From the NCBI GenBank assembly GCA_903939355.1, contig CAJAHC010000440.1, positions 1 through 9,707 of the forward strand: a stretch of 9,707 nucleotides of DNA. Direction: 5' to 3'. Below, piece by piece: positions 1 to 8,996 of the stretch. A model generated the notes under the pieces. The model worked only from the letters and a program-made list of their open reading frames with translations. It was not told the origin of the DNA and searched no databases. The stretch's first letter is position 1. The number at the start of each line of letters is the position of its first letter. The DNA is from an uncultured Methylococcaceae bacterium. Lineage in GTDB: Bacteria > Pseudomonadota > Gammaproteobacteria > Methylococcales > Methylomonadaceae. A program made the position numbers and the translations under genes.

Positions 1-506
1 AAGGGGCTCCCTGCATCGGCATCAGTATTGCCGGGTTCTGGTTTTGACTCACTTGACTGAACATCATCGTTATCTATTTTAGATATACCGTGCGCCAAGA
101 AATTGACCACATCCAACCGAGAGACATCTTGTTTATTTAAAAGGTAAACGGCATGTGAATCTTGCTCACTAAATAAAGCAACAAATAAATTAGCTCCAGT
201 TACTTCCTTTTTATCGGAGGCCTGAACATGAAAAACAGCACGTTGTAATACACGCTGAAATCCAAGTGTAGGTTGAGTCTCTCTCTGAACGTCCGGAGGA
301 ATCAATGACATTGTCTCATCAATAAACTGAGTCAATTGCTCATGCAATGCATTAATATCACAACCGCATGCCTTCATAATAATTTCTGCAGCACTGTTAT
401 CTAGTAATGCCAGCAATAAATGCTCAACAGTAATAAACTCATGACGTTTATCGTGTGCGTTTTTAAAGGCTGTATTTAACGTAACTTCAAGTTCTTTACT
501 TAACAT
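1..506 (-). CDS. clpA: ClpA, ATP-dependent Clp protease ATP-binding subunit (N-terminal part, cut by window edge)
   Basis: ClpA is the cytoplasmic AAA+ unfoldase that feeds substrates into the ClpP peptidase, and its N-domain is the docking site for the ClpS adaptor. About 168 residues are visible. They start MLSKELEVTLNTAF and include HEFITVEHLLLALL, QPTLGFQRVLQRAVFHVQ, VTGANLFVALFSEQ and SRLDVVNFLAHGIS, which together make up the double Clp-N repeat of ClpA. An acidic, low-complexity linker follows (about residues 147-168, rich in D, S, E and P) just before the expected first AAA+ module, which lies outside the window. The start at 506 is preceded by GGAG (512-515) with a 5-nt spacer. It lies 13 bp after the clpS stop, so the two genes almost certainly form one clpS-clpA transcript. 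The ATPase modules cannot be checked here. Confidence 0.95.
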   Translation of the reverse strand, partial: MLSKELEVTLNTAFKNAHDKRHEFITVEHLLLALLDNSAAEIIMKACGCDINALHEQLTQFIDETMSLIPPDVQRETQPTLGFQRVLQRAVFHVQASDKKEVTGANLFVALFSEQDSHAVYLLNKQDVSRLDVVNFLAHGISKIDNDDVQSSESKPEPGNTDADAGSP

Positions 507-519
507 AAATGCTCCAAAT

Positions 520-843
520 TTACACTTCTTCCATTGAACACATCAATGGGTGTTGATTTTCCCTAGAATAATTATTGACAATATAAACCTTGGTTTCAGC
601 AACATCTTTAGAATATGTACCACAAACACCCATCCCTTGAATATGTATTTGCAGCATCACCTGTGTCGCCTTTTCTTCAGACATATTAAAAAAATCCATC
701 AGAATTTCAATGACAAAATCCATAGGAGTAAAATCATCGTTTAGTAAAATCACTTTATATAATGGCGGTCTTTTTAGCTTAGGCTTTACTTCCTGAATAG
801 CTAGGCCATCATCATTATATTTGAACGGATCAGAATCGGGCAT
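520..843 (-). CDS. clpS: ClpS, ATP-dependent Clp protease adaptor
   Basis: ClpS recognises N-degron substrates (bulky hydrophobic N-terminal residues) and delivers them to ClpAP by binding the ClpA N-domain. The 107-residue product is close to the E. coli length (106). It has a flexible N-terminal tail (about residues 1-25), then the ClpS core: PPLYKVILLNDDFTPMDFV, with the conserved NDD-x-TPM segment lining the degron pocket, then MSEEKATQVMLQIH, GVCGTYSKDVAETK and the end motif NQHPLMCSMEE. The frame is open upstream to a Met at 918, but the added 25 residues are hydrophobic, resemble no ClpS tail I know, and would overlap the best promoter candidate. I therefore place the start at 843 (MPDSDPF). 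No strong Shine-Dalgarno precedes it, so the start carries some doubt. clpA follows after 13 bp. Confidence 0.93.
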   Translation of the reverse strand: MPDSDPFKYNDDGLAIQEVKPKLKRPPLYKVILLNDDFTPMDFVIEILMDFFNMSEEKATQVMLQIHIQGMGVCGTYSKDVAETKVYIVNNYSRENQHPLMCSMEEV

Positions 844-874
844 AATAACTAAATAAAAATAACTACAAAACTCA

Positions 875-903
875 AATATGATGTCAATATTAGCGTATTT
901 CAA
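875..903 (-). promoter_or_regulatory. Candidate sigma-70 promoter for clpS-clpA
   Basis: On the minus strand TTGAAA (898-903, 5 of 6 to TTGACA) is separated by 17 nt from CATATT (875-880, 4 of 6 to TATAAT). Transcription would begin near 868, about 25 nt before the preferred clpS start and downstream of the alternative Met at 918. A perfect TTGACA also lies at 882-887, but it has no good -10 at the right distance. Consensus matching in AT-rich DNA is weak evidence. Confidence 0.3.
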
Positions 904-930
904 GGCCTTATATAACAAATTAAAACTCTA

Positions 931-945
931 AAAATAGACTATTTT
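931..945. repeat. 15-bp palindrome AAAATAG-A-CTATTTT in the divergent intergenic region
   Basis: AAAATAG (931-937) and CTATTTT (939-945) are perfect inverted repeats around a single central base. The site lies between the divergent clpS and nudJ genes, about 63-77 bp upstream of the candidate clpS transcription start. That geometry would suit an operator for a dimeric regulator, but short AT-rich palindromes also arise by chance. No factor can be named. Confidence 0.4.
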
Positions 946-961
946 GAACTTCTCCCCTCAC

Positions 962-985
962 TTACACTTTAACTTTACACTTTAA
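962..985. repeat. Two exact 11-bp direct repeats TTACACTTTAA, 13-bp period
   Basis: TTACACTTTAA occurs at 962-972 and again at 975-985, two bases apart, in the clpS/nudJ divergent region. No third copy is seen nearby. The 13-bp period is longer than one helical turn, so the copies are not on exactly the same face of the DNA. It may be a regulator site or just a local duplication. Confidence 0.45.
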
Positions 986-1055
986 TTCCTTTTTTACCAG
1001 CATAAGTTCTTAATATCTAGTAACATATTCTCTTTAAATAAGCTGGATACTATCA

Positions 1056-1509
1056 ATGGTTTGGAAACCTCACGTTACCGTTGCGGCAATTATTGAACAG
1101 AACAATCGCTTTTTATTCGTTGAAGAAGAAACGCCATACGGGTTACAATTTAACCAACCCGCAGGGCATTTTGAACAAAACGAAGACCTGATTACCGCTG
1201 TCAAACGCGAAGTAAATGAAGAAACTGCTTGGCAATTTGATCCAGAACACATTGTCTCAATTCAACTTTGGCGTAAAAATCCTGAGGCCCCCACTTTTAT
1301 AAGGATTTGTTTTTCAGGTAACTGTCATAGCTATAATCCAGAACAAAAGCTCGATGCCGGCATAATCGCTACGCACTGGCTAACTCGTGATGAAATCGCC
1401 TTACAACAACACCGATTACGTAGCCCCTTGGTATTAATTAGTGTAGATGACTACCTGAACGGGCATCGTTATCCTTTATCCCTAATAAAATCATTTCTCG
1501 ATTTAGACC

Positions 1510-1517
<8 letters not shown>
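1056..1517 (+). CDS. nudJ: NudJ-like Nudix hydrolase (phosphatase NudJ)
   Basis: Nudix enzymes cleave nucleoside diphosphate-linked or pyrophosphate compounds. E. coli NudJ acts on nucleoside tri- and diphosphates and on the thiamine precursor HMP-PP. The 153-residue product matches NudJ length and layout: an N-terminal [11 protein letters not shown] strand, the NQPAGH lead-in, and the Nudix box from G37 through E43 to the R51-E52-V53-N54-E55-E56 metal-binding core. The family-typical ends LRSPLV and GHRYPLSLI are also present. The box departs from GX5EX7REUXEEXGU at its last positions, where Ala58 replaces the usual Gly and Trp59 follows. The metal-ligand glutamates are intact, so activity is still expected. 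The start is supported by TGGA (1044-1047) with an 8-nt spacer. Its end overlaps mnmA by 8 bp, and the same nudJ-mnmA pairing occurs in E. coli. The in vivo substrate cannot be read from sequence. Confidence 0.9.
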
Positions 1518-4001
<2,484 letters not shown>

Positions 4002-4086
4002 GAGCCATCCAGCTATCTTGAATAAGCGAGACAAATCTATCTGCATGAACCTTAATGAGACTGAAAGAGTTGTATTAGCGTTTTTA

Positions 4087-4120
4087 TAAATCAATGGCTT
4101 TTACTAAAGCCATTGATTTA
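4087..4120. terminator. Perfect 15-bp hairpin between convergent purB and pgsA, probable bidirectional terminator
   Basis: TAAATCAATGGCTTT (4087-4101) pairs perfectly with 4106-4120 around the loop TACT. The site lies between the 3' ends of two convergent genes, where a shared terminator is expected. Neither strand has a proper T-tract after the stem, although the stem foot is AT-rich. The pgsA stop codon (4118-4120) forms the end of the stem. Symmetry and position argue for termination or mRNA 3'-end protection; the missing T-tract lowers confidence. Confidence 0.6.
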
Positions 4121-4696
4121 CCGTGATTGCATGTCTAGCGGTTGACGTGACCAGAGATCACTATTACGGATAAAGATCATCGTCATCGAAACGTACCCCG
4201 ATACCAATGCCAATATCAGGCTAATCAGAGCAACATATCTGGCGATATCAGCAAGACTTCCCCAACCCATGCCAATCAACACCGAACCTAATGCCATAAG
4301 CTGGAAAAAGGTCTTGAGTTTACTCAGCAATTCAGTTCGGATGACAACACCCATACAAGGTGCCATGCTTCGAAAACCTTGTACCGCAAATTCACGTGCA
4401 AGTAGTAGCAACACAATCCATAACGGGATTATCTCAGGATAGCGACAAGACAAAAATACTAATAACACGTTGGACATGATCTTATCTGCCAGAGGATCAA
4501 GAAAAGCTCCCACATTACTAACGCACTCTAAGTGCCGAGCCAACCAACCATCTAACAAGTCAGTTAGTGCAGCAGTTAGAAATAGAGCAAAAACAAACTG
4601 GTAAGTAATAGCTTCATGAGCTGATACCAACAAAAGCATAATAGGAAACACTAGTATAATGCGCAAAACCGTCAAAAAATTGGGCAACCACTTCAT
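4118..4696 (-). CDS. pgsA: PgsA, CDP-diacylglycerol--glycerol-3-phosphate 3-phosphatidyltransferase
   Basis: PgsA is the inner-membrane enzyme that makes phosphatidylglycerol phosphate from CDP-diacylglycerol and glycerol-3-phosphate, the committed step to phosphatidylglycerol and cardiolipin. The 192-residue protein opens with MKWLPNFLTVLRIILVFP, the typical amphipathic and first membrane segment. It carries the full CDP-alcohol phosphotransferase motif: D46-x2-D49-G50-x2-A53-R54-x8-G63-x3-D67-x3-D71, the metal and substrate site. Further hydrophobic segments lie at about 76-97, 130-145 and 150-175. GGAG (4705-4708), 8 nt before the ATG, supports the start. In many Gammaproteobacteria pgsA follows uvrC, but here an oxidoreductase gene lies upstream. 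The stop codon is embedded in the terminator-like stem. Confidence 0.95.
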   Translation of the reverse strand: MKWLPNFLTVLRIILVFPIMLLLVSAHEAITYQFVFALFLTAALTDLLDGWLARHLECVSNVGAFLDPLADKIMSNVLLVFLSCRYPEIIPLWIVLLLLAREFAVQGFRSMAPCMGVVIRTELLSKLKTFFQLMALGSVLIGMGWGSLADIARYVALISLILALVSGYVSMTMIFIRNSDLWSRQPLDMQSR

Positions 4697-4729
4697 TAGT
4701 TAATCTCCAGATATGTAGCTCCCTTTTCT

Positions 4730-4760
4730 AACACAGAAGCTCCACGGGTGCTTTCGTGTT
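4730..4760. other. Imperfect hairpin between the oxidoreductase gene and pgsA
   Basis: The arms 4730-4740 and 4750-4760 can form an 11-pair stem with one A-C mismatch and one G-T wobble around a 9-nt loop. On the minus strand it lies just after the oxidoreductase stop and about 34 nt before the pgsA start. There is no T-tract after it, so it is a poor intrinsic terminator. It could be an mRNA processing or stability element, or chance. Confidence 0.35.
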
Positions 4761-4778
4761 AAAATTTGGATAGCTAGA

Positions 4779-5639
4779 TTAATTTACTTCAGGATTAATT
4801 ATTTCATAAATAGCCGAGTAATCCTTATCGCCTAAACCTTGTTTTATTGCTTGCGCGGTTATTTTAGCTATGCCTTGCAACGATGAGCAATCCATACCCA
4901 AGCTTTCTGCATCTGCTAAAAATAGATTCACATCTTTATTCAGATGCTTAGCTGAAAAACTAGCCCCATCAAAATTTCTCTCCAAATATTTTTTCAATTT
5001 TTTGTCATAGGTTTGCGCATACAATGCACTTTTTCTAACCACATCCATATATTTTTCCGTATCAACACCATTACGCATGCAAAATCCCAAACTCAAAGAA
5101 AATGCTGTCGTTAATGCAGCAATAAGTTGGTTCATTGCCAACTTCAATGCCGTGGCAGTTCCAACATCACCAATCAAAATTGGATTTTCTCCAAGACAAT
5201 CAAGAATGGGAACTACATAATTAAAATCATCTAAACTCCCTCCAACCATCACAATAAGTTTGCCACTAAGGGCCTCAGGAATACTCCCTAACACAGGTGC
5301 TTCGATATACTTTGCGCCTAACCGGCTTATACGGGCAAACAATTCACGCGATTCATTTGGGGATATCGTACCCATTTGAACGAATAGCTTATCTTCCATA
5401 TCTATGGGTGTTGAAAACAGCACTTCTGTTATTGCACTATAACCAGAAAGCATCATTATTATTATCTTACTGTTAGCAATCGCATCACAGGGATTCGTTG
5501 TAATGTTTGCGCCTTTAGAAATCAGATGCGTCAACTTATCACTTGATCTATTGTAAACTGTAACCTCATGCCCTTCTCCAAGCAACCTGAGACTAAATGG
5601 AGATCCCATAAGACCTGCACCAAGGACTGATACTTTCAT
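4779..5639 (-). CDS. NAD(P)-dependent oxidoreductase, beta-hydroxyacid dehydrogenase (3-hydroxyisobutyrate dehydrogenase-like) family
   Basis: This family reduces or oxidises small hydroxyacids and aldehyde acids such as 3-hydroxyisobutyrate, tartronate semialdehyde, glyoxylate or succinic semialdehyde. The 286-residue protein starts with the Rossmann motif GAGLMG (7-12). The second strand ends in YNRSS (29-33), where Arg31 suggests NADPH preference by analogy with glyoxylate/succinic semialdehyde reductases. The substrate-loop region reads EAPVLGSIPEALSG (113-126), then MVGG (131-134). The C-terminal helical domain has the expected catalytic Lys166 and Asn170 in ALKLAMNQ. The usual Ser of the PVSGG loop is Leu here, so the substrate may differ from classical 3-hydroxyisobutyrate. 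AGGTGG (5650-5655), 10 nt before the ATG, supports the start. A TATAAG at 5675-5680 could be a -10 box, but no good -35 accompanies it. Neighbours parC and pgsA give no pathway hint. Confidence 0.85.
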   Translation of the reverse strand: MKVSVLGAGLMGSPFSLRLLGEGHEVTVYNRSSDKLTHLISKGANITTNPCDAIANSKIIIMMLSGYSAITEVLFSTPIDMEDKLFVQMGTISPNESRELFARISRLGAKYIEAPVLGSIPEALSGKLIVMVGGSLDDFNYVVPILDCLGENPILIGDVGTATALKLAMNQLIAALTTAFSLSLGFCMRNGVDTEKYMDVVRKSALYAQTYDKKLKKYLERNFDGASFSAKHLNKDVNLFLADAESLGMDCSSLQGIAKITAQAIKQGLGDKDYSAIYEIINPEVN

Positions 5640-5725
5640 TCGTCGTTATCCACCTTTATTAATTCAACTCTTTTCTTATACGTCTAAATTAAGAATTACT
5701 TTCCCAGTCTAATTTTAACAATCCT

Positions 5726-7957
5726 CTATTCACATTCCAAACCTTCAACCCGCTGAAAACCTCTTGGTAATGCTAACCCTCTCTTGGCGCGACTACTGGT
5801 ATAGTGTTCTATATCTAATGTTTTCAGCGTTAAAAATCGCTTACCTGACACCACTTTCAAGGAGCTGTTTTCAGGAATCGACAGAACTGCAACCACATAA
5901 TCTTTCTCTGAAAGAAGATCTCCCGATGGAATCTGTATTAACTTGTTTCCCTTGCCACGTGCCAATGCTGGTAAATCTGCTACTGGGAAAATTAATAACC
6001 GGCCTTGTAAGGTAACAACCGCCATCAAGTCAGATTCATCATAGATAGGCGCTGGCTTTAAGACTTTCGCTCCTGGTGGTAAGGTGATGAGTAATTTCCC
6101 TGCCTTATTTTTACTCGACAATTCTTTTAACTGAACTCTAAAACCATATCCATAATGACTAGCTAAAACGTACCAGTCCTCTGGATTACCACTCAGTAAA
6201 TACATGAATAATGATCCTGGGGGTGGATTAAGTCGTCCAGTTAAAGGCTCACCCTGAGTTCTAGCTGACGGCAAATCATGGCTTGCTGTACTGTAAGCAC
6301 GTCCCGTAGAATCAAGCATGTAAAGAGGTTGTGTTGATCTGTTTTTTACTGAATCCAAAAAACCGTCACCTGACCGGTAACTTAAACTTTCCACATCAAT
6401 ATCATGACCTTTTGCTGCTCTTATCCAGCCTTTTTGTGACAAAATAATCGTTAAAGGTTCATTGCTAATTAAAGCAGTCGTTTCCAAAGCAACAGCTGCA
6501 ATTCTTGCAACAATGGGCGAACGACGATCATCACCAAATTGTTCAGCATCACGTTCAATTTCTTTTCTTATCAGACGATTTAATAAAAGCTTTGATCCCA
6601 AGGTCTTTTCCAATGCCGCTCGCTCTTTTTCCAAAGCTTCCTGTTCACCCCGGATCTTAATCTCTTCGAGTTTCGCCAGATGCCTTAACTTCAACTCCAA
6701 TATGGCTTCAGCCTGAATGTCAGTTAATGCAAAACGCGCCATTAACACCGGCTTTGGGTAATCTTCACTACGAATGATCGCAATAACTTCGTCAATATTG
6801 AGATAAGCCATCAATAAACCATCGAGTATATGCAGTCTGGCAAGTACTTTATCCAAACGGTACTGTAACCGTCTTCGCACTGTTTCAGTACGAAATACTA
6901 ACCATTCAACAAGAATATCCCTCAGACCTTTAACTTTTGGCCTACCATCCATCCCTATCATATTCATATTTACACGATAGCTTTTTTCCAGATCAGTCGT
7001 GGTAAACAAATGTGACATAACCGCATCTACGTCAATCCGCTTTGATTTGGGAATGATTAGTAAGCGAGTGGGGTTTTCATGATCTGATTCATCTCTCAAG
7101 TCTTCAATCATTGGCAACTTTTTTGCCAACATTTGTGCGGCTATTTGCTCCATTAATTTAGCACCGGAAACCTGATGTGGCAGAGCAGTAATAACTATAG
7201 TGCCATCTTCTTGCTCGTAAATAGCGCGCATTTTTATTGAGCCGCCACCGCTATAATACATTTTCTGTATCTCTTCAGCAGAAGTAATAATCTCTGCATC
7301 TGTTGGATAATCAGGGCCTTTAATATAGTTAAATAATGTCTCCAAAGTACTATCTGGTTCATCAAGCAACTGAATACAGGCGGCCGCCACTTCACGAAGA
7401 TTATGTGGAGGAATATCTGTTGCCATGCCCACAGCTATACCCATAGTGCCGTTAAGCAAAATATTGGGTAATCTTGCAGGCAATAAAACAGGCTCTTTTA
7501 AAGTCGCATCAAAATTATCAGACCATTCAACAGTCCCTTGTCCTATTTCACTTAATAAAGTATTGGCGTAAGCTGTTAATCGTGATTCTGTATAACGCAT
7601 AGCAGCAAATGATTTAGGATCATCCGGTGACCCCCAATTTCCTTGCCCGTCAACTAGTGGATAACGATAAGAAAAATTTTGCGCCATCAATACCATGGCT
7701 TCATAACAAGCCGAGTCCCCGTGTGGATGGTATTTACCTAATACATCACCTACCGTACGTGCTGATTTCTTATACTTTGCCAAAGCATTCAGACCTAGCT
7801 CAGACATAGCATAAACAATCCGACGTTGTACCGGTTTTAAACCATCGGCAATATGTGGTAAAGCACGGTCGAGAATGACATACATGGAATAATCCAAATA
7901 CGCTTTTTCAGCAAAGTCCTTTAATGGTAATTGTTCAAAATTTTCTTGTAATCCCAT
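5726..7957 (-). CDS. parC: ParC, DNA topoisomerase IV subunit A
   Basis: ParC with ParE forms topoisomerase IV, which decatenates daughter chromosomes and relaxes supercoils. The 743-residue protein (E. coli 752) contains the winged-helix breakage-reunion domain with the active-site Tyr122 in [10 protein letters not shown], preceded by DGLKPVQRR and [15 protein letters not shown]. Tower and coiled-coil regions follow (about 330-480, with [11 protein letters not shown] and LELKLRHL), then a C-terminal pinwheel domain from about residue 490. That domain is shaped like ParC rather than GyrA; no GyrA-box is evident. The quinolone-determining positions equivalent to E. coli Ser80 and Glu84 are Ser82 and Glu86, the unmutated state. 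The ATG abuts the TAA of the upstream thioesterase gene, with AGAGGA (7968-7973) 10 nt before it. parE is not in the window. Confidence 0.97.
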   Translation of the reverse strand: MGLQENFEQLPLKDFAEKAYLDYSMYVILDRALPHIADGLKPVQRRIVYAMSELGLNALAKYKKSARTVGDVLGKYHPHGDSACYEAMVLMAQNFSYRYPLVDGQGNWGSPDDPKSFAAMRYTESRLTAYANTLLSEIGQGTVEWSDNFDATLKEPVLLPARLPNILLNGTMGIAVGMATDIPPHNLREVAAACIQLLDEPDSTLETLFNYIKGPDYPTDAEIITSAEEIQKMYYSGGGSIKMRAIYEQEDGTIVITALPHQVSGAKLMEQIAAQMLAKKLPMIEDLRDESDHENPTRLLIIPKSKRIDVDAVMSHLFTTTDLEKSYRVNMNMIGMDGRPKVKGLRDILVEWLVFRTETVRRRLQYRLDKVLARLHILDGLLMAYLNIDEVIAIIRSEDYPKPVLMARFALTDIQAEAILELKLRHLAKLEEIKIRGEQEALEKERAALEKTLGSKLLLNRLIRKEIERDAEQFGDDRRSPIVARIAAVALETTALISNEPLTIILSQKGWIRAAKGHDIDVESLSYRSGDGFLDSVKNRSTQPLYMLDSTGRAYSTASHDLPSARTQGEPLTGRLNPPPGSLFMYLLSGNPEDWYVLASHYGYGFRVQLKELSSKNKAGKLLITLPPGAKVLKPAPIYDESDLMAVVTLQGRLLIFPVADLPALARGKGNKLIQIPSGDLLSEKDYVVAVLSIPENSSLKVVSGKRFLTLKTLDIEHYTSSRAKRGLALPRGFQRVEGLECE

Positions 7958-8455
7958 TTAAAAATCATCCTCTGATAATTCAACATATAACTCGCTACTT
8001 TTCGCTAGACGTTCCTGACGCATTTTTTTTCTTAATTCAGCCTCTGCGTAATGTTTTTTTTCTGTATCCGTTTCCAGTATTAAACGAGGTACTTCACAAG
8101 AATTACCATCCTCATTAATAGCCACCATAGTAAAGTAACAAGAGGTAGTATGCCTTTTATCATTCGTTCGCAAATGCTCAGCAACCACTTGCACACCCAC
8201 TTCCATCGAAGATCGTCCAACGAGATTAATACGAGCATTAAAAGTAACTAACTCACCTACATTAACTTGTTGTCTAAAAAAAACCTGATCCAATGCAGCC
8301 GTGACTACATAGCTTTTACAATATTTTGCAGCGCAGGCGTACGCCACTTGATCCAATAATTTTAATAACGATCCTCCATGTACATTACCCGAGAAATTTG
8401 CCATATCAGGGGTCATTAATACCGTCATTGTTAATGTTTTTTCTTGTTTAGCCAT
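7958..8455 (-). CDS. Acyl-CoA thioesterase, hotdog fold (YciA/ACOT-like)
   Basis: These enzymes hydrolyse acyl-CoA to free acid and CoA. The 165-residue protein has LMTPDMANFSGNVHGG (13-28), then the central hotdog helix SLLKLLDQVAYACA. Gly23, the HGG at 26-28 and Asp35 match the conserved active-site region of the YciA/BFIT-type family. A strand pattern follows: FNARINLVGRSSMEVGVQV, then HTTSCYFTMVAI. The last 40 or so residues are charged and probably helical (EAELRKKMRQERL), a tail often seen in this family. Acyl-chain preference cannot be told from sequence. The ribosome site before the ATG is weak. The stop codon touches the parC start codon, so the two genes are almost certainly one transcript. 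The rplS terminator upstream separates it from the trmD-rplS operon, so it needs its own promoter in 8456-8590. Confidence 0.88.
   Translation of the reverse strand: MAKQEKTLTMTVLMTPDMANFSGNVHGGSLLKLLDQVAYACAAKYCKSYVVTAALDQVFFRQQVNVGELVTFNARINLVGRSSMEVGVQVVAEHLRTNDKRHTTSCYFTMVAINEDGNSCEVPRLILETDTEKKHYAEAELRKKMRQERLAKSSELYVELSEDDF
7968..7973 (-). promoter_or_regulatory. parC ribosome binding site inside the thioesterase gene
   Basis: AGAGGA on the minus strand overlaps the final Ser-Glu-Asp codons of the thioesterase gene, with a 10-nt spacer to the parC ATG. Together with the TAA-ATG junction it indicates translational coupling and confirms the parC start. Confidence 0.65.
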
Positions 8456-8592
8456 TGTCCATTCAGAATATTGAATATATTTTTTATAAGGTTTGCTTAA
8501 AATCTCACTACTATTTGTAGCCCATTTACATATAAAAATTGATTAATAGCAAATTAACTTGTTATTAGCCTATAAACACTAATTTTAAACAT

Positions 8593-8623
8593 AAAAAAAG
8601 GCAGCTATAAAAGCTGCCTTTTT
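8593..8623 (-). terminator. Intrinsic terminator of the trmD-rplS operon
   Basis: GGCAGCT (8600-8606) pairs with AGCTGCC (8612-8618) around the loop ATAAA. It is extended by A-T pairs and, read on the minus strand, followed by a run of seven T (complement of 8593-8599). It begins about 20 nt after the rplS stop. This is a textbook Rho-independent terminator for a ribosomal operon. Confidence 0.9.
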
Positions 8624-8643
8624 CAACTATATTAAAAAACCAA

Positions 8644-8985
8644 TTATAATTTTTCTTTAATACGAGCTGCTTTACCTGTCAGATCACGCAAATAATACAA
8701 CTTAGCACGACGAACATCACCACGACGCTTAACAGAAATCTCACTGATAATAGGACTATGAGTTTGAAAAACACGCTCAACACCAGTACCATGAGATATC
8801 TTTCTAACAGTAAAAGCAGAATTTAATCCACGATTACGTTTTGCAATCACAATACCTTCAAAAGCCTGAATTCTTTCACGCTCACCTTCTTTTACTTTAA
8901 CCTGAACAACAACAGTGTCACCCGGATTAAATTCAGGAATTTGTCTTAATTGTTCTTTTTCCAATACATCAATAATATTGCTCAT
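8644..8985 (-). CDS. rplS: 50S ribosomal protein L19
   Basis: L19 sits at the 30S-50S interface of the ribosome. The 113-residue protein matches E. coli L19 (115) through most of its length: [79 protein letters not shown] and [11 protein letters not shown]. Two GTG codons directly before the ATG keep the frame open to 8991. The ATG at 8985 gives the family-typical MSNII start and is preceded by AGGG (8993-8996) at 7 nt. The gene lies 9 bp after trmD, as in the conserved rpsP-rimM-trmD-rplS operon, and ends before a strong terminator. Confidence 0.97.
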   Translation of the reverse strand: MSNIIDVLEKEQLRQIPEFNPGDTVVVQVKVKEGERERIQAFEGIVIAKRNRGLNSAFTVRKISHGTGVERVFQTHSPIISEISVKRRGDVRRAKLYYLRDLTGKAARIKEKL

Positions 8986-8992
8986 CACCACA

Positions 8993-8996
8993 CCCT
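8993..8996 (-). promoter_or_regulatory. rplS ribosome binding site overlapping the trmD stop codon
   Basis: AGGG on the minus strand shares bases with the trmD TAG (8995-8997) and is spaced 7 nt from the rplS ATG. Ribosomes finishing trmD would be positioned to restart on rplS, which implies coupling. It also favours the ATG over the preceding GTG codons. Confidence 0.5.

Noticed and set aside
844..918. N-terminal extension of ClpS by 25 residues from the Met at 918
   Set aside because: The added residues are hydrophobic and unlike ClpS tails, the protein would exceed the usual length, and a plausible promoter lies inside the stretch.
5764..6716. Plus-strand open frames within parC (5764-6015 and 6462-6716)
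   Set aside because: They are antisense shadows of parC with no recognisable protein features and no ribosome sites of note.
6000..8000. Possibility that the topoisomerase is GyrA and not ParC
   Set aside because: The length (743), the DSACYEAM quinolone region and the C-terminal domain lacking an evident GyrA-box fit ParC.
8461..8476. Near-palindrome just upstream of the thioesterase ATG
   Set aside because: Only five outer pairs match and the centre is mismatched. This is common in AT-rich DNA and not enough to call an operator.
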